DNA from: Taxillus chinensis
Lineage: Eukaryota > Streptophyta > Magnoliopsida > Santalales > Loranthaceae
Direction: 5' to 3'
Assembly: GCA_023512835.1 (NCBI GenBank)
Contig: CM042092.1
Location: forward strand, 5,829,293 to 5,893,292
DNA length: 64,000 bases
Position numbers and translations under genes: made by a program. Positions 23,901-36,426 of the stretch are shown here, piece by piece (the first letter of the stretch is position 1; every line of letters starts with the position of its first letter). Under the pieces are notes generated by a model. That model saw nothing but the letters and a program-made list of their open reading frames with translations. It was not told the origin of the DNA and did not search any database.

Positions 23901-24340
23901 AAAATGACTTTGTGATATGGACAACGAACATAACATTTATTTGAATGGCTCTAATACTATATTAAAGTATGAATGACTTTCATCCTAAAAGAGGTTATAA
24001 TTGAATTTTAATTAATCAATATTTAGTTGAAAACTTCCCTGATGTGGGACATAATCTAACACATCCTCTTACGTGACAACATGAATAATCATACGATCAA
24101 AAATCATAAATAAGACAGAACATCAAAAAATACTCTCTCACTGTTGGATATCGTAAGTGAAAAACACAACCTACTTTGATACCATGATATAAACGAGAAT
24201 AATATTATTTTATTAATATCTTCATATAATACATGACTAAATATATATACAAATCATAATCTAATTATACTGTATCCCATAATATTCCATTAATTATACC
24301 ATATCATTGTAACTACAGTAACAATCTTAATTATGTGCAT
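20950..24340 (-). mobile_element. Decayed Ty1/copia retrotransposon
   Basis: Read on the minus strand, an LTR-like sequence (about 24340-24185) is followed directly by a primer site close to the initiator-Met complement (TGGTATCAAAGTAG, 24184-24171). Then come an integrase remnant (FMVQNGKFH, LLFQMNIPKLSWVDVVSIAC near 23550-23040) and an RNase H/C-terminal remnant (GKLNYITMIRPDVAFLVSVV near 21660-21600; DVIYWKSKK and MASSTTKVMWLYR near 21420-21310). Stops and frameshifts are frequent and no 3' LTR is visible, so it is old. The G+C-richer part (23572-23931) is probably leader, not a gene. Confidence 0.7.
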
Positions 24341-24559
24341 GAACATTTAATTTATTTGTAGCTCTAATTCCAAACATAAATTCCTCCTTAAAACCATTAA
24401 CAGATAATGTCCATGCTTGAATAATTTTATTAATTATTCTATAGGGATATTTGTGTTGTAAGATACAACAAATGGCATAAATAGGACTCCTATGGCAAAA
24501 GCAACTAGTGGGACTCATCATAATCCTTTTTACCCAACTATTACCTTTCAAATTTTGAT

Positions 24560-25100
24560 CTCAAAGCATTTATCATTTTTCAAGTTTGCCCTGTCCAATC
24601 CACTTGAAATTGAGTAAACTAAACAAACTCATTTGTCATCTAAACTGTTTTTCTACTGGAAATTAATGAAGGAATCTTGTACCTCAAATGATGCAGGAAC
24701 AACATTAGTCAACTACCACCACCTGGATAACCACATAACTTACAACAATTGCTTATGAGGTGACTTCCAATCCTACAATGATCGCAAAACTATTAGTACT
24801 TGTTATTGTTTCCTTTACAACCACCACGACCTCCATTGAATCTACCACGATAATAGAAGATCAAGGCTGACATGTCAATCAAATCATATTGTGTAAGTGG
24901 AGCATGAGCTCTAATGGTGTAAACCTTTCGAATGTCATTACGAATGCTCTCACAAAATCTGATTTTTATTCGGTACTAGTTTTGGATGAAAGCAGACTTG
25001 CAGTGCCACTACCTCTCGAGATTAGTTGAAATTTGTCATCGTACATCAAGCTCATCAAATAAAGTCTAAAATTCGGTGAACAGGTCCTAAAAAACCACTC
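24560..25100 (-). pseudogene. copia-type gag remnant
   Basis: The minus-strand translation shows RGRFNGGRGGCKGNNNKY followed, after stops, by FCDHCRIGSHLISNCCKLCG-YP, the Gly/Arg/Asn-rich tail and CCHC-like knuckle of copia Gag. It lies upstream (minus sense) of the LTR at 24185-24340. It therefore belongs either to a second copia element into which the first inserted, or to a rearranged copy. Confidence 0.55.
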
Positions 25101-27687
25101 TCCCAACTGAGTATAAACAATTTTTTGCATTGGAACGGGTTGCAGGTTATTGGAAAGGCAAAGTAGTATTTCTTCTCAGAGAACAGAAATTGATGCCTCC
25201 TTGGAGATATAAACAGTATTCAACAGGTAAAGACTAAAGAGGAATTCATGGGATTTGTTGAGGGATATAGCAGTCGGTTGTAATATCCTTATAGATGATA
25301 TTTTTTATTTTTAATTCTGTGAAGTATTTTGTAATCTTATCACTTTCTCGGTAGTTTTAATAAAAGATATTTTTCCCTGAATAAAAAAAGAATAAACAAT
25401 TTTTCAAACACCACAAACATGAGATTTATTATGCGTTTTAGACTTTGGGAACAACATGATTCTACAAATGAACAATTGAGAAATCGGTCATCATCGCATT
25501 CACCTCATAATCCATGAGGTCAAGAGAATGCCAAAAATATTATCTTCAATCTCCCCACTTTCGACAAGATCAGTAAATGCGAGTAGCAATTCTACTAAAT
25601 GTTTTGTTTTACCCATACCTTATAAGAATAACATTGCATCAAATCTAACAATTTCGTTTAATTTTTAATTTCTCAGTGGATAACAGAGCCATGTCGAGAA
25701 GGAAAAAACAATCTCAACCATACTTCCGGAATTTAGGGTAGATACTACGCCAAAATTCTAGCTAGATTCTCATCCTGCTATGAATAACCACATGTAGTGA
25801 TTGATGTAGAAGAGACTGGTCCTCAAAAACAAATAAAGAATTCAAAGCTTCTACCTAAACCACAAGGAGGGAAATCAAGATATAATCCTACAAACACCAA
25901 CACACTCTTCATACTCCTTATTTTTAAAAAATGCTAAAGGAATTTTCATTTTTGAAGTCATTATTCATTCTTTGCATCATGTTATATTATTTTCTTAATC
26001 TTAGGCCTTGAGCACAATGAAAGAAAAAAGTTAAAATGAAATTTAAAAAATATTATTTTAATAAAAATAAGACAAAATAAAGAATAGAAATGATGTTGAA
26101 ATTGCAAATGACTCTCCACTAACCCACTTATCAAATGCAAATAAATAAATATTATATGCATTAAAAATATAGAAAAAGAACAAAAGGCAGCTAAACATCA
26201 TCAACATCATTATTAGCATCAACAAGGATGCCAATATTATTAATTTTTGCATCAATGTAAATATATATTAGATTAGAATGAAGTTCCTCAAATGTCTTCA
26301 TCTTCTTCATATACAAGACTAAAACAACTTAAATTTTATATTGATGCAGCACTTGAAAGGGGTATTGGAAGCATAAAGTTGATTTTTTACATGATTATTA
26401 AAAGTGCATGAAGCACACACTCGAGACACAAGGAGTTTAACACTTCTTGACCAGAAACATGAGGCTTCTGTGCAAGTGATTTTCTAATCAAAGGCGAGGA
26501 GCACTCGCCTCGAGCTCCAAGCACATGCCTCAGGAGCTTTTGATATTAGCTATGGTTGAGTCTCTTGTGAAAACGGGTACTAGACCTACTGTGTTAGTGT
26601 TTTAGTTGTACTATATCATGATAGGTCATGTAAACTTTCATTGGTGTTATCTATTTTATTACATTAATGTTGTATTTGTAGTCCTAATTGGACTTATGTT
26701 TGAAAGTGAGTAGCCTAAATTTGAGATCCCTTTTCAATTTAGTGCCATGTGTCGAGCTTGATGGGTGATTAGTTACCCGAAATAGCACCCGTACATGAAA
26801 ATCCCTTCTAGTTTTGGCCACAAGCTTTTTATCCCTTTGGGTGTGAACATGGGGTGTCATCCAACCCAGCTTTGGCGAATCTCAAGGGTCGAGGAGACAA
26901 ATTTTTCCAACAATAACTCACAACAAGCATCTATTCAATACAATAGGGTTTGCTTGTTTTCTCTATCTCCCGTTCGTTTAATGAGGTCTGTGCACCAGGA
27001 GACAAAAGTTTTTCAAGTGTAATTGCCCACTCTCCAAAAATCATGCACCACTAACTACCAAAACAATTACACTCATTAAAGATCTTAATAATAATCCACA
27101 AATCAAATTATGTCCTCTTAAAAAAAATTACACTCAAATAATAGTGTAATCCATAACAACAATAATAATAATTATTTTACGGTGCATAATTATTATTATT
27201 ATTATTATAAGACAATAACAATTACACAAATTCATAAATTACAAAAACATTATGCCCTATTAAAAAATATTTACCAAAAAACTATTATGACAATTACAAT
27301 AATAATAATAATAATAATAATAACAACAATTTAATAGTAAGAGAGCACACAAATCCATGTTCAACTTTTTCATATAAAAAAAAATTAAAGTTTATCAAAT
27401 CAAGAAAGAAAATAATGTCCAATGACCAAATATCTTTAAAACACCAAAAAAAAGCCTACTAAGAGTAAAAATACCAAAAAATAAATAGACTATGCAAAAC
27501 AAGGTGTCTCAAGATAGCCATTCAATCTCATTGCAGATCAAGACAGAATCCTGTTGAATAAGCCGAAACGGTCGTTAATAAAGCTATGTTGTCCTAAAGC
27601 TGCCCCACCCAATCCACCATAAAAAATTTCAGCAATTACACAATCCCTAGTTCCATTTTCATTTGTACCTCAACAAAACACATTTTC
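25101..27687. other. Intergenic DNA with ATT/AAT microsatellites
   Basis: No gene supported. A segment at 25135-25390 ends in an A-rich tail (TGAATAAAAAAAG) and could be a retrocopied fragment. I do not recognise its source. G+C-richer stretches near 26400-26560 and 26700-27020 show no coherent frame. AAT/ATT repeats lie at 27160-27210 and 27298-27330. Confidence 0.45.
27160..27330. repeat. (AAT)n / (ATT)n repeats able to form a hairpin
   Basis: An AAT run (about 27163-27175) is followed after a short spacer by an ATT run (about 27188-27209), the inverted complement. A second AAT run lies at 27298-27323. Confidence 0.8.
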
Positions 27688-27692
27688 TATAC

Positions 27693-27872
27693 TGTCGGAA
27701 ATTCAGTTAATTATTTATTTAGTTATTATTATCTAGCTGTAATGACCAGCTGCAACTTCCAGCGGCAGTTATCATTTCTTACCTGTCCTTTTTTTGTTAA
27801 TCAAGTCAATTATCAATATATAATAACCAGCCCGCTAGTAATAGAAACTAAGACCAGGATTCTTTCGCAACA
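27693..27872 (+). repeat. 5' LTR of the 11.3-kb copia
   Basis: It starts TGTCGGAAATTC and ends TTTCGCAACA immediately before the primer-binding site. Confidence 0.9.
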
Positions 27873-28139
27873 TGGTATCAGAGCCCTAGGGTTGTTCTTC
27901 CACCCATCATGCTTTGCCTTTTTTCTCTCATGCTCCTCGCCTAGGGTAAGTGCTGACTGCCAAGTTCTGCATCTTCCTTGCTGTTGCACTAACCCCAGTC
28001 GTTCCTTCTATACAGCACATCAGGCTGTTGTAGGCCATCTTTTATATCAAGAAACCATCTTTTCTAAACTCCAGGGCAGTAAGTGCTTCCAGCTAGCCAT
28101 GTGGGATGATAATCTAGTGCCGGCAGCAAGTACACTAGC

Positions 28140-30655
28140 TGAAACCTTGTTTTTTTATCAGAGTTGCAGAAAACTTGAAGGACAGATCCAATATTTTGAC
28201 AGGAAGAGATTTATCAGAGTTGGCTTCTTCTCTTGAGCATCTGCCTTTGATGGATGAGATTTTTTGGAGTCAAAAATCTCAAGCCCTGTGGCTTGGGGAG
28301 AGGGATAAGAACTCCAAGTTCTTTAATTGTATGGCAAACGCTCACTGGACCACCAACTCCATTAGCTCTCTTCATGTTGTGCAGTTTTATGGGTCCCTTT
28401 TTTGTGCCATGGCTCGCGCTCGTCCTGTTCTTGCTGGGGTCTGCATTGATGTCCTTTCGGTGGAGGATGCCGCATGGCTTGAGCATCCCTTCACGGTGGA
28501 GGAGGTGGAGTCCATGGTTCGAGGCTGCAATGGGGATAAGGCCCCTAGTTCGGATGGGTTTCGGATGGCTTTCTTTCAGCGTTGTTAGCATGTTGTGTGG
28601 AGTGACATCATGAGTGTGTTTGAAGAATTTCAAGAGCATTGTCGGTTTGAAGTTGTTGGGATGTTGTGCAGAGTGACATCATGGATGATCTTACAGATTT
28701 TTCGGCCTATTAGTTTGATGGGCAGTGTCTATAAAATCCTAACCAAGGTACTCGCTAACCGGTTGAAGGCTGTTTTGGGAAAGCTTATCTCATCATCTTA
28801 GAGTGCTTTTGTGTCAGGTCATCAGATTTTGGACTCTGTTCTCATTACAAACAAGTGTCTTGATAGGTCAAAGATACTCTTCCAGGAGTTCTTTGTAAGT
28901 TGGATCTAAAGAAGGCTTATGACCATATTCATTGGGGATTCTTTCTATATGTTCTTCAGCAATGTGGCTTTTCGGCCAAGTGGCGGCGCCGGATCTCCTT
29001 TTGTATTTTCACAGCCCAATTTTCGGTTATGGTAAATGGCAGCCCTTGCGGATTCTTTTTGAGTTCCTAGGGTCTTCGGCAAAGGGATCCATTGTCTCCT
29101 ATGCTCTTTGTCCTTCTGATAGAGGCCCTTTAGTCGCTTGGTGGACCAGGCGTCTTTGGCAGGGCTTCTCTCTGGATGGGGGTTCACTCTCCATTTCTCA
29201 CCTCCTTTTTTCCGATGAGGCGGATCTGGGGCAACTTTTCCACTTGCGCTCTCTCCTTGTCTGGTTTGAGGCTATTTCGAGGTTGAGAATTAATTTCAAG
29301 AAATTTGCTTTGGTTCCAGTGGGGGATGTGCCTAGTTTGGGGAAGTTGGCTGACATTTTAGGGTGTCGTACTGAGCAATTTCCGTTGTATTTGGGTCTTC
29401 CTTTGGGGGCTCCCTTTAAAGTTGTCGCCATTTGGAATCTGGTCATTGAGCGGATGGAGCGTCGTTTGGCTGGGTGGAAGCGTCTTTATCTCTGAAGGGG
29501 GGCTAGCTCACTTTGGTTAAGAACACCCTTTCCAACTTGCTGACCTACTATATGTCTTTGTTTCCTCTTCTGATAGTTGTTGCTTCTCGGCCCGAAAAGG
29601 ATCCAACAAAACTTTCTTTGGGGTATGACGGCGGGAAAGTCCAAAACCTCATTTGGTGTGCTGGAACAGTGTGTGTCGCCATCTCTCTCAAGGCGGTTTG
29701 GACATTCAGAAGTTGTGCTGGTTTAATTTTTCTTTGTTGGTGAAGTGGTTGTGGAAGTTCGGGATGGAGAGGATAGCCCTGTGGCGGGCGGTGATTGCGG
29801 AGAAGTATGGTGTTGCCAATGGAGGTTAGGCCTCTTTGATGCCTTGTGGGTCGCATAGTTTGAGTTTATAGAAATTCATCCACGCGCGTTGGGACTTTTT
29901 CTCTCAGTTTGTGGGGTTTGAGCAGGGGGACAGTGCTTCTCTTCGCTTTTGGGATGATGTATGGTGTGGTGCATCGCCCTTAAGGCACGATTACCCGAAA
30001 TTATATCAGATTGCTTGCTCCCCTGATGCTTTTGTGACTGATGTTCATTGTCTATGGGGTACTGTCATGCAGTGGGAGGTGATGTTTTAGCGGGCTGCCC
30101 ATGATTGGGAGTTGAAAGCTTTCTCATTCTTTTTCGATCGGTTGTATTCGATTGCCCCTGTGCGATTGACAGCCGATAGGCTTTGTTGGCGGTCTGATAA
30201 GGAGCATGGTTTCCAGGTTCGAAGCTTGTACTCTCTTTTGCCGCCTGCTCAACTGGGAACATTTCCGTGGTGTAGTGTGTGAAAGGCACGAGTTCCATCT
30301 CATGTTGCATTTTTTTGCTTGGACAACATTGCTTGATCGGATCCTTACTATTGATAACATGCGCCACTAGGGTTTTGTTCTTGTTAGTCGGTGTTTTATG
30401 TGTAAGGCTTCGACGAACTCTGTGGATCATCTATTTCTGCATTGTCCATATGTTCGGGAGTTGTTGAACGTGATTATGGGCTTGTTCGGCCTTATTTGGG
30501 TGATGTCATTGTCCCTTCGGGCATGTTGTCTCTTTTGTCTATTTCTGATGTTGTTTATGGGTACTATTTTGAGCTTGATATTGTATGCTCTTTTAGCGTA
30601 TATGGCTTGTATACACTCCTCTCGTATTAATAAATTTTCTTATTAAAAAAAATAT
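28140..30655 (+). mobile_element. 5'-truncated L1-type LINE (ORF2 pseudogene)
   Basis: Non-LTR retrotransposon, 5'-truncated and ending in poly-A at 30646-30653. The translation, with frameshifts and stops, gives the reverse-transcriptase domain: EEVESMVRGCNGDKAPSSDG, FRPISLMGSVYKILTKVLAN near 28700, LISHLLF-type palm block near 29190, YLGLPLGAPFK near 29390. It then gives the C-terminal zf-RVT zinc-binding region (SRCFMCKAS...SVDHLFLHCPYVRELL near 30385-30465). No endonuclease domain remains. It sits between the copia leader and copia gag, so it inserted after the copia. I could not define its target duplication. Confidence 0.85.
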
Positions 30656-31330
30656 GTTAACAGAAAGAGATGACAAAATTGTTGTGCCATTGCCAGTGAG
30701 CCAACACTCACTTGTTGGAACTATGAGTTCCAACAAGTTTGATGGATCAAACTACCTTATTTGGTTGCAATCAATGTACTTCACCATCACTGGCCATGCG
30801 TATGCAGGCTACCTCAAAGGGACCCTACAGAGGCAGCAGGCATAGGGGCCATCACAAGATAAATGGGTAATGATACCAGGGCATTTGAATTAAAAAGAAG
30901 AGCCACGAATTAAAGCAGGCCAAGTTGACTTTATCGCAATAGTGCAATACTATGCAAATTTATGAAGTTTGTGGCAAAAAGTTGATCTATATAATCCCCT
31001 AGAGTTAAAGAATACTAATGATGCTGTTAAACTTCACGAGTGGGTGGAGAAGATGCAGACTTATAACTTCCTAATTGGCCTTAATGAAGATTATGACCAA
31101 ATCACGACTAGGGTTCTAAGCCAAGAACCATTTCCAGTGAGCAAGCCTTTGCCCTAGTACAATTGGAAGACAGTCATCAACTTACTATATCGGAGGCTGC
31201 TGTCCCTCCAAGTGCTCAATCTGCCCTGTTAGTAATTTGTGGTCCTCCTCTAAGAACGTGTGAGGCTGAATGACAAGGAAAGTACAAGGCTGCTTCGCTG
31301 CGATTATTTGGTAATGGGTATGATTGCCAT
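30655..31330 (+). pseudogene. copia gag remnant (outer element)
   Basis: The frames read SSNKFDGSNYLIWLQ (typical N-terminal copia Gag, K-F-D-G-x-N-Y-x-x-W), then LWQKVDLYNPLELKNTNDAV and LIGLNEDYDQITTRVLSQEP, the usual Gag core. It is broken by several stops. It resumes the outer element immediately after the LINE poly-A. Confidence 0.8.
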
Positions 31331-31332
31331 GT

Positions 31333-31740
31333 CATAGTTGTCAAAAGTGTGCCTAGGCATAAGATGTAGCCAATGTGCCTCATCTTGGAAAAACTCAATG
31401 CAAAAGGCTAAACACATGCTTCGATGCGTTTTTGTTGGAACTTTAGTAAACTTTTTTACATCTAATCTAATTGAAGCTAGCAATTTTCCACCTTATTTTT
31501 TAAAAGCAAAAAAATAAAGTTTTAATACTTTGAGTTGGAAAATTTTTTAATATATAAAAAATCAACTCTAATTTCAATAATATTAGAATTATACTCATTA
31601 GAACGCTTGTTTTTCTATTATAAATAAATTATTAAATATATGTGATGTACATATAAAAAGTTATATATCATGTGTTTTGTTTGGATAAAATATGCACTTT
31701 TACATCACACTTGAGCCCCAAGATCTCTGTGATTTGAATA
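31333..31740. mobile_element. Possible small TIR element in copia gag/pr
   Basis: The A+T-rich insertion-like segment between gag and protease starts CATAGTTGTCAAAAGTGTGC-CTAGGC, similar to the left end of the element at 59074 (ATAGTTGTTAAAGGCATGTC-TAGG). The right limit is uncertain and the inverted match near 31690-31720 is weak. Confidence 0.35.
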
Positions 31741-31955
31741 ATAATGGTGGCCATCATCATTTCATTTTCTTTTAAAGCTATGATGGCAATAGTTTTTCCC
31801 TAGTTAAAATCAAAATGTTTCAACAAATGATGGCCTCTCGCTATATGTCAACCACCCTCCAATTCCAACACTGCTACAATTTCCAAACCTATTGCTCTGG
31901 CTCTCATCTAGCTCATACAAGTGTGTATACGAGTCATGGTAATTCTATGGCTTCC

Positions 31956-32103
31956 CTATGGATAATGGATTCTAGGGCCATTGACCATACGATGAGCTCC
32001 CCTTAAAATGTCTCTTGCTATGTTCCTTGCTAAGATATGCTTCCTACATGAGTTGATGATGGTTCCTTTTCTTATATTGCTGGAAAAGAATCTATAGAAT
32101 CTA
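31956..32103 (+). pseudogene. copia protease remnant (outer element)
   Basis: Reads LWIMDSRAIDHTMSS, a decayed form of the copia W-I-x-D-S-G-A-T-D-H-M protease motif, then DDGSFSYIAGK. It is cut off where the second copia begins. Confidence 0.65.
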
Positions 32104-35100
32104 ATTGAAATGAGTTGGGATGAGTTGTACTTAGCTGTATTTTTAGTCAACTATAAGATTACATCAGGTTCTTACTGAATTAGGTTTTCCTGATCTTGGA
32201 GTTCTTACAGGCCGCCGTCGCTGCCAGTTGCGCCGTCGTTACTGCTCAACCGAAGCATCTTTGTTGTCGTCTGTCTGGTCAAGCTCTGTAGGGTCGAGCT
32301 CTGTCATTGTTGTCCGTCATTGACGCCATCGTCCGTCGCTGCCTTCGATGCTATCGTTCGTCACCGCCTTCAACGCCATCATCCGTCGTTGTTGGCACCA
32401 TCCTACATCACCAACTAACACGCCATCAGTAGAGGCAACGATCGCATGCACATCTCACTACTGGTGCTGTCTCTGTAAGCCAATGCTGCCATCGTCGCCG
32501 GACTTCGCCGTCTCCACCACTTGTTGTCGCCGAACACTCCTACTGCAGCCTGTTGCATCCTGATGATGCCTGTTGTCACCAGACCCAACGTTGTTGGTGT
32601 TATTTGGCTTCTGTGGTCAACAAGCGTGCATTTTGGCTTCTAGTGTTCACAGTGACACATGTCCACATCTTGGTTTGAAGCTTTTTTTGGTGTGTGTGAT
32701 TCCTTTGGGTCGGCATTCACTTGTGTGGCGAAATTAACAGATCTAATGGTTGTATCCTCTGCTTTTCATGTGACTCGCGTGTTCTAAGAGAGTGCCTCTC
32801 AATTGGCTTTACTTTCCTCTACTGGTAATCCTTGGGTTATTGATTCTGGAGCTACTGATCATATGACTAGTAATTTCTCTCTAATTACTTCTATTGCATC
32901 CTCGTTGGTTAAATTTGTTCAGGTTACTAATGGAACTCCCATGCCAATTACTGGAGCTAGAAGTGTCTCCCTTTTACCAACACTTTCCTTGTCATCTGTT
33001 TTACTTGCTCCTAATCTCTCTAATAACCTTCTTTTTATTAGCCAAATTACCAAACGTCTTAATTATTCTGTAACCTTTTATTCTACTCACTGTGTGTTTC
33101 AGGACAATCTCATAAAGAAGACGATTGGCATTGGTAGAGAGAGAGCAGGTTTATACTATTGAGAGGAATCGAAAACATTAACCTTTGCGCCTAGTCAGGG
33201 ATTAAAAGTAAGGCATGAGACACTTGATTACAAAAAAATACTTTTATGCATTATCATTTAAGACATTCTTCTTTTGTCAATCTAGAATGATTATTTTCTT
33301 CCTTATTTAAAAATCTCTACATCTAGTTTAAAATATGAACAATATATTTATGTTAAAAATCATCGTGTTCCATTTAAAATCAGTGTCAATAAAAGTCCTA
33401 CTCCTTTCTCTTGAGTCCACTGATGTTTGGATCCTTTTTCTACTCCTGCTTTAGGACATAGATATTTTGTGTCTTTTATTGATGATTGTAGTAGGATAAG
33501 CAAGATATATTTGATGTTGTTCATGTCATTCCTCAATTCTATCAAATGATTTTTATCCAGTTTCATACCCCAATTCAAGTGTTTCATTCTGACAACAGTC
33601 GTGAGTTTGTAAATCAACCTTTGGCTGACTTCTTTAAACGACATGATATCCTTCATCAGACCACGTGTCCACACCCCTCAACAAAATGGTGTACCAAAAC
33701 ATAAAAACCAATATCTCCTTAAGGTAACTCGAGCTTTATGTTTCACTATGAAAGTTCCTAAATGTTTTTGGGCAGATGCCATCATGACTATTTTTTATCT
33801 TATCAATTGAATGACTGCTCGTCTCATTGATTATCAAACCCCTTTGAGGGTGTTGTCTCGCTTCCACAACATCCCTTCAGCTCTTAACATTTGCCCTAAG
33901 GTTTTTGATTGTGTGTGCTTTGTTCATGCGCACCAACTCCACCGAGATAATCTTGACCCACGTGCTCTCAAGTGTGTGTTTTTGGGTTACTCCAATTCTC
34001 AGAAGGGCTATAAATATTTTCATCCTCCTACGGAAAAATATTATGTGTCTATGGATGTTCAATTTTGTGAGCAGGTATCCTATTTTTTTAGCGATATCTC
34101 TGTTGTTTCTCTTCAAGGGGAGTTTCGTAGTAAGAAAGAGAAACAACTATGATTGAATGAAAAGGTGTAGATTTTAAGGGAAAAGAAAGATTCTACTAGT
34201 ATAGGTGGTAAGGAGGAGTCCTTAGCTCCTAGTTTAAGAGAGGGGGAGTCTTCTCCTAATCCAGTAGAAATTGAATCAAGTAACAATGAGAGGCCAGCTT
34301 GGATGTTTGAGAAATATTATACCAGATGAGATGCTACTCTCAAGTCTAATCCTCCTCTCAATAACACTATCATGTCATCGAAAGATTCTTCTAGGATTGA
34401 TCATGAAGCACAAATTCTCACTGACGTACTTAACTCTTCACTTATAGTTTCAAATTCAAATGATGTCTTATCTTCTGATCCTACATGTTTAGACAATCCT
34501 GCAAGCCGAAGGTATCCTCTTTGTGACCGTAAAAAATCAGATAGGTTGGGATTTTCAAAATCATCTTCTAATGTTAGCATATCCTATTTCTGACTTTGTT
34601 TCTTATCACTGTTTGGCCAAATCTAACGTGTCTTTTGTTATTCAATTATCTTATGTGCTTATTCCTACTCATTTTCAGGAAGCTCTTTGTGACCCAAAAT
34701 AAAAGTCTGCTATGATAGAGCAAATGAACGCCCTTGAAAAGAACTCCACTTGAGAAATGGTTGAATTATCCCGAGATAAGAGGACAGTAGGATGCAAATG
34801 GATATTTACAGTGAAATAAAAGTCAAACGGGATGATTGAAAGATACAAAGCTAGATTAGTTGCCAAAAGATAAACTCAGACATATGACATAGACCATCAA
34901 GACACTTTTGCTCTTGTGGCTAAAATGAGTACAGTCAAAGTTATTATTTCTCTTGCAATCAACCTTGATTGGTCATTACGCCAATTTAATGTTAAGAATG
35001 CCTTTCTCCATGGTGATTTGATGGAAGAGGTGTATATGAATCCCCCTACTGGTTTTACACCAGCAGAAGCAAAGGTATGCGAATTGAAAAAGGCATTATA

Positions 35101-36420
35101 TGATTTGAAGCAGTCCCCTAGAGCCTGGTTTAGTCGATTAAGTCACTCAATGCAAGCATATGGTTTCAACCAAGCTTTGGCCAACCATACTCTTTTCTAT
35201 AAATGGAGTGGTGATGATATTACTTTGTTTCTCGTTTATAATGATGACATAATTGTTACCGGAAATAATCCAACAGAGATAGAGAAACTTTATTATTATT
35301 TAACAACAAAATTTAAAATGAAAGATTTGGAAGCCTCAAAGTATTTCCTTAGAATTGAAGTATCCTGTTTCAAGCAAGGAATCTTTCTATCTCAGCGAAA
35401 ATATGTTCTGGACCTCCTTGCTGAGACTAAAAATTCGACTTGTGCATCGACTAACACTCCTATTGAGGTGAGCATGACCTATCCATCTATACTGATCAAG
35501 TTCCAACAAATAAGGAGAGATCAAAAGTTGGTAGGAAAATTGATCTAACTCACACTAAACCTAACATTTCGTATGCAGTCAGAGATGTTAGTCAATTCAT
35601 ACATAATCCGAGTGATCGACACATGAACGTTGTAAACTATATTCTTGCATATTTAAAGTCTTCCCCAGGAAAAGGTATTCTCCATGGACACCTCGACATT
35701 ATGGCAATACCAATTCAGACTTTGTTGGGTCCAAATTAGACAGAAAGTCTACTCTTGTATACGTGTCGTATGTTGGTGGTAATTTGGGGACTTGGAGAAG
35801 AAAAAAACAAAATTTGATTTCGTCATCCAGTGCCGAAGCAGAATATCGAGCCCTTCATCATGCCACTAAAAAACTTACATGATTACGTATTCTTCTGTGT
35901 GATTTTGGTTATGAACCCAAGAAGCTCATGATGCTTTTTTATGATAATAATACTGCTATTAAAATTGCTAATAATCCAGTCCAGCATGATTGGACAAAAC
36001 AAATTGAGCTTGACCATAATTACATTAAAAATAATCTTAATTCTAGACGGATGGAGGTTTCCTATATTAAGCGTGCGGATCAACTTGCCGATACCATGAC
36101 TCATGGAGTTTCTGGTGTTTCATTCCACACATCTTTGTCCAAGTTGGGCATGTGCAATATCTATGCACTAACTTGAGTGGTAGAGTTGGAATGAGTTGTC
36201 AAATAATTATATTTGATTTGAATGATTATATAATTAGATTAGAATATTTGATTAATGTAATTAGCATTGTTACTCTTAGATTTTATACCTAAATTAGGCT
36301 ACAGGTGAGTTGTATATAATGAGATTGTAATCTTTAATATTATTATTAAGAATAATCATTCATTCCTCTATTTCTCTACTGTTCTTACTGCTGCTCACTT
36401 GATCATTTGTCTACCCATGA
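32104..36420 (+). mobile_element. Second copia element nested in the first
   Basis: This contains its own protease (NPWVIDSGATDHMTS near 32830), integrase core (FHTPIQVFHSDNSREFVNQP near 33560, then HQTTCPHPSTKW), RT (NVKNAFLHGDLMEEVYMNPP near 34990, LYDLKQSPRAWFSRL, VYNDDIIVTGNN near 35235) and RNase H/C-terminal part (DNNTAIKIANNPVQHD near 35940). In the RT catalytic position the usual Y-V-D-D is Y-N-D-D. Several stops interrupt it. An LTR-like sequence starts near 36187 (TTGGAATGAGTTG). A matching 5' LTR near 32107 is only weakly supported, so the left boundary is approximate. Confidence 0.7.
34916..35548 (+). pseudogene. copia reverse-transcriptase segment
   Basis: This is the longest intact frame of the nested copia at 210 codons. 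It holds RT fingers/palm motifs NVKNAFLHGDL, ALYDLKQSPRAWF and VYNDDIIVTGNN, with KMKDLEASKYFLRIEV and SQRKYVLDLLAET following. Asn replaces the second residue of the usual YVDD box. It is not part of a complete polyprotein because stops lie on both sides. Confidence 0.85.
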
Positions 36421-36426
36421 AGCTTC

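Noticed and set aside
23572..23931. 119-codon minus-strand open frame
   Set aside because: It lies in the leader region of a decayed copia element between primer site and integrase, and shows no domain.
32348..32563. G+C-rich open frame with Cys-rich product
   Set aside because: It lies in the leader of the nested copia before protease. The CCGTCG-type repetition explains the composition.
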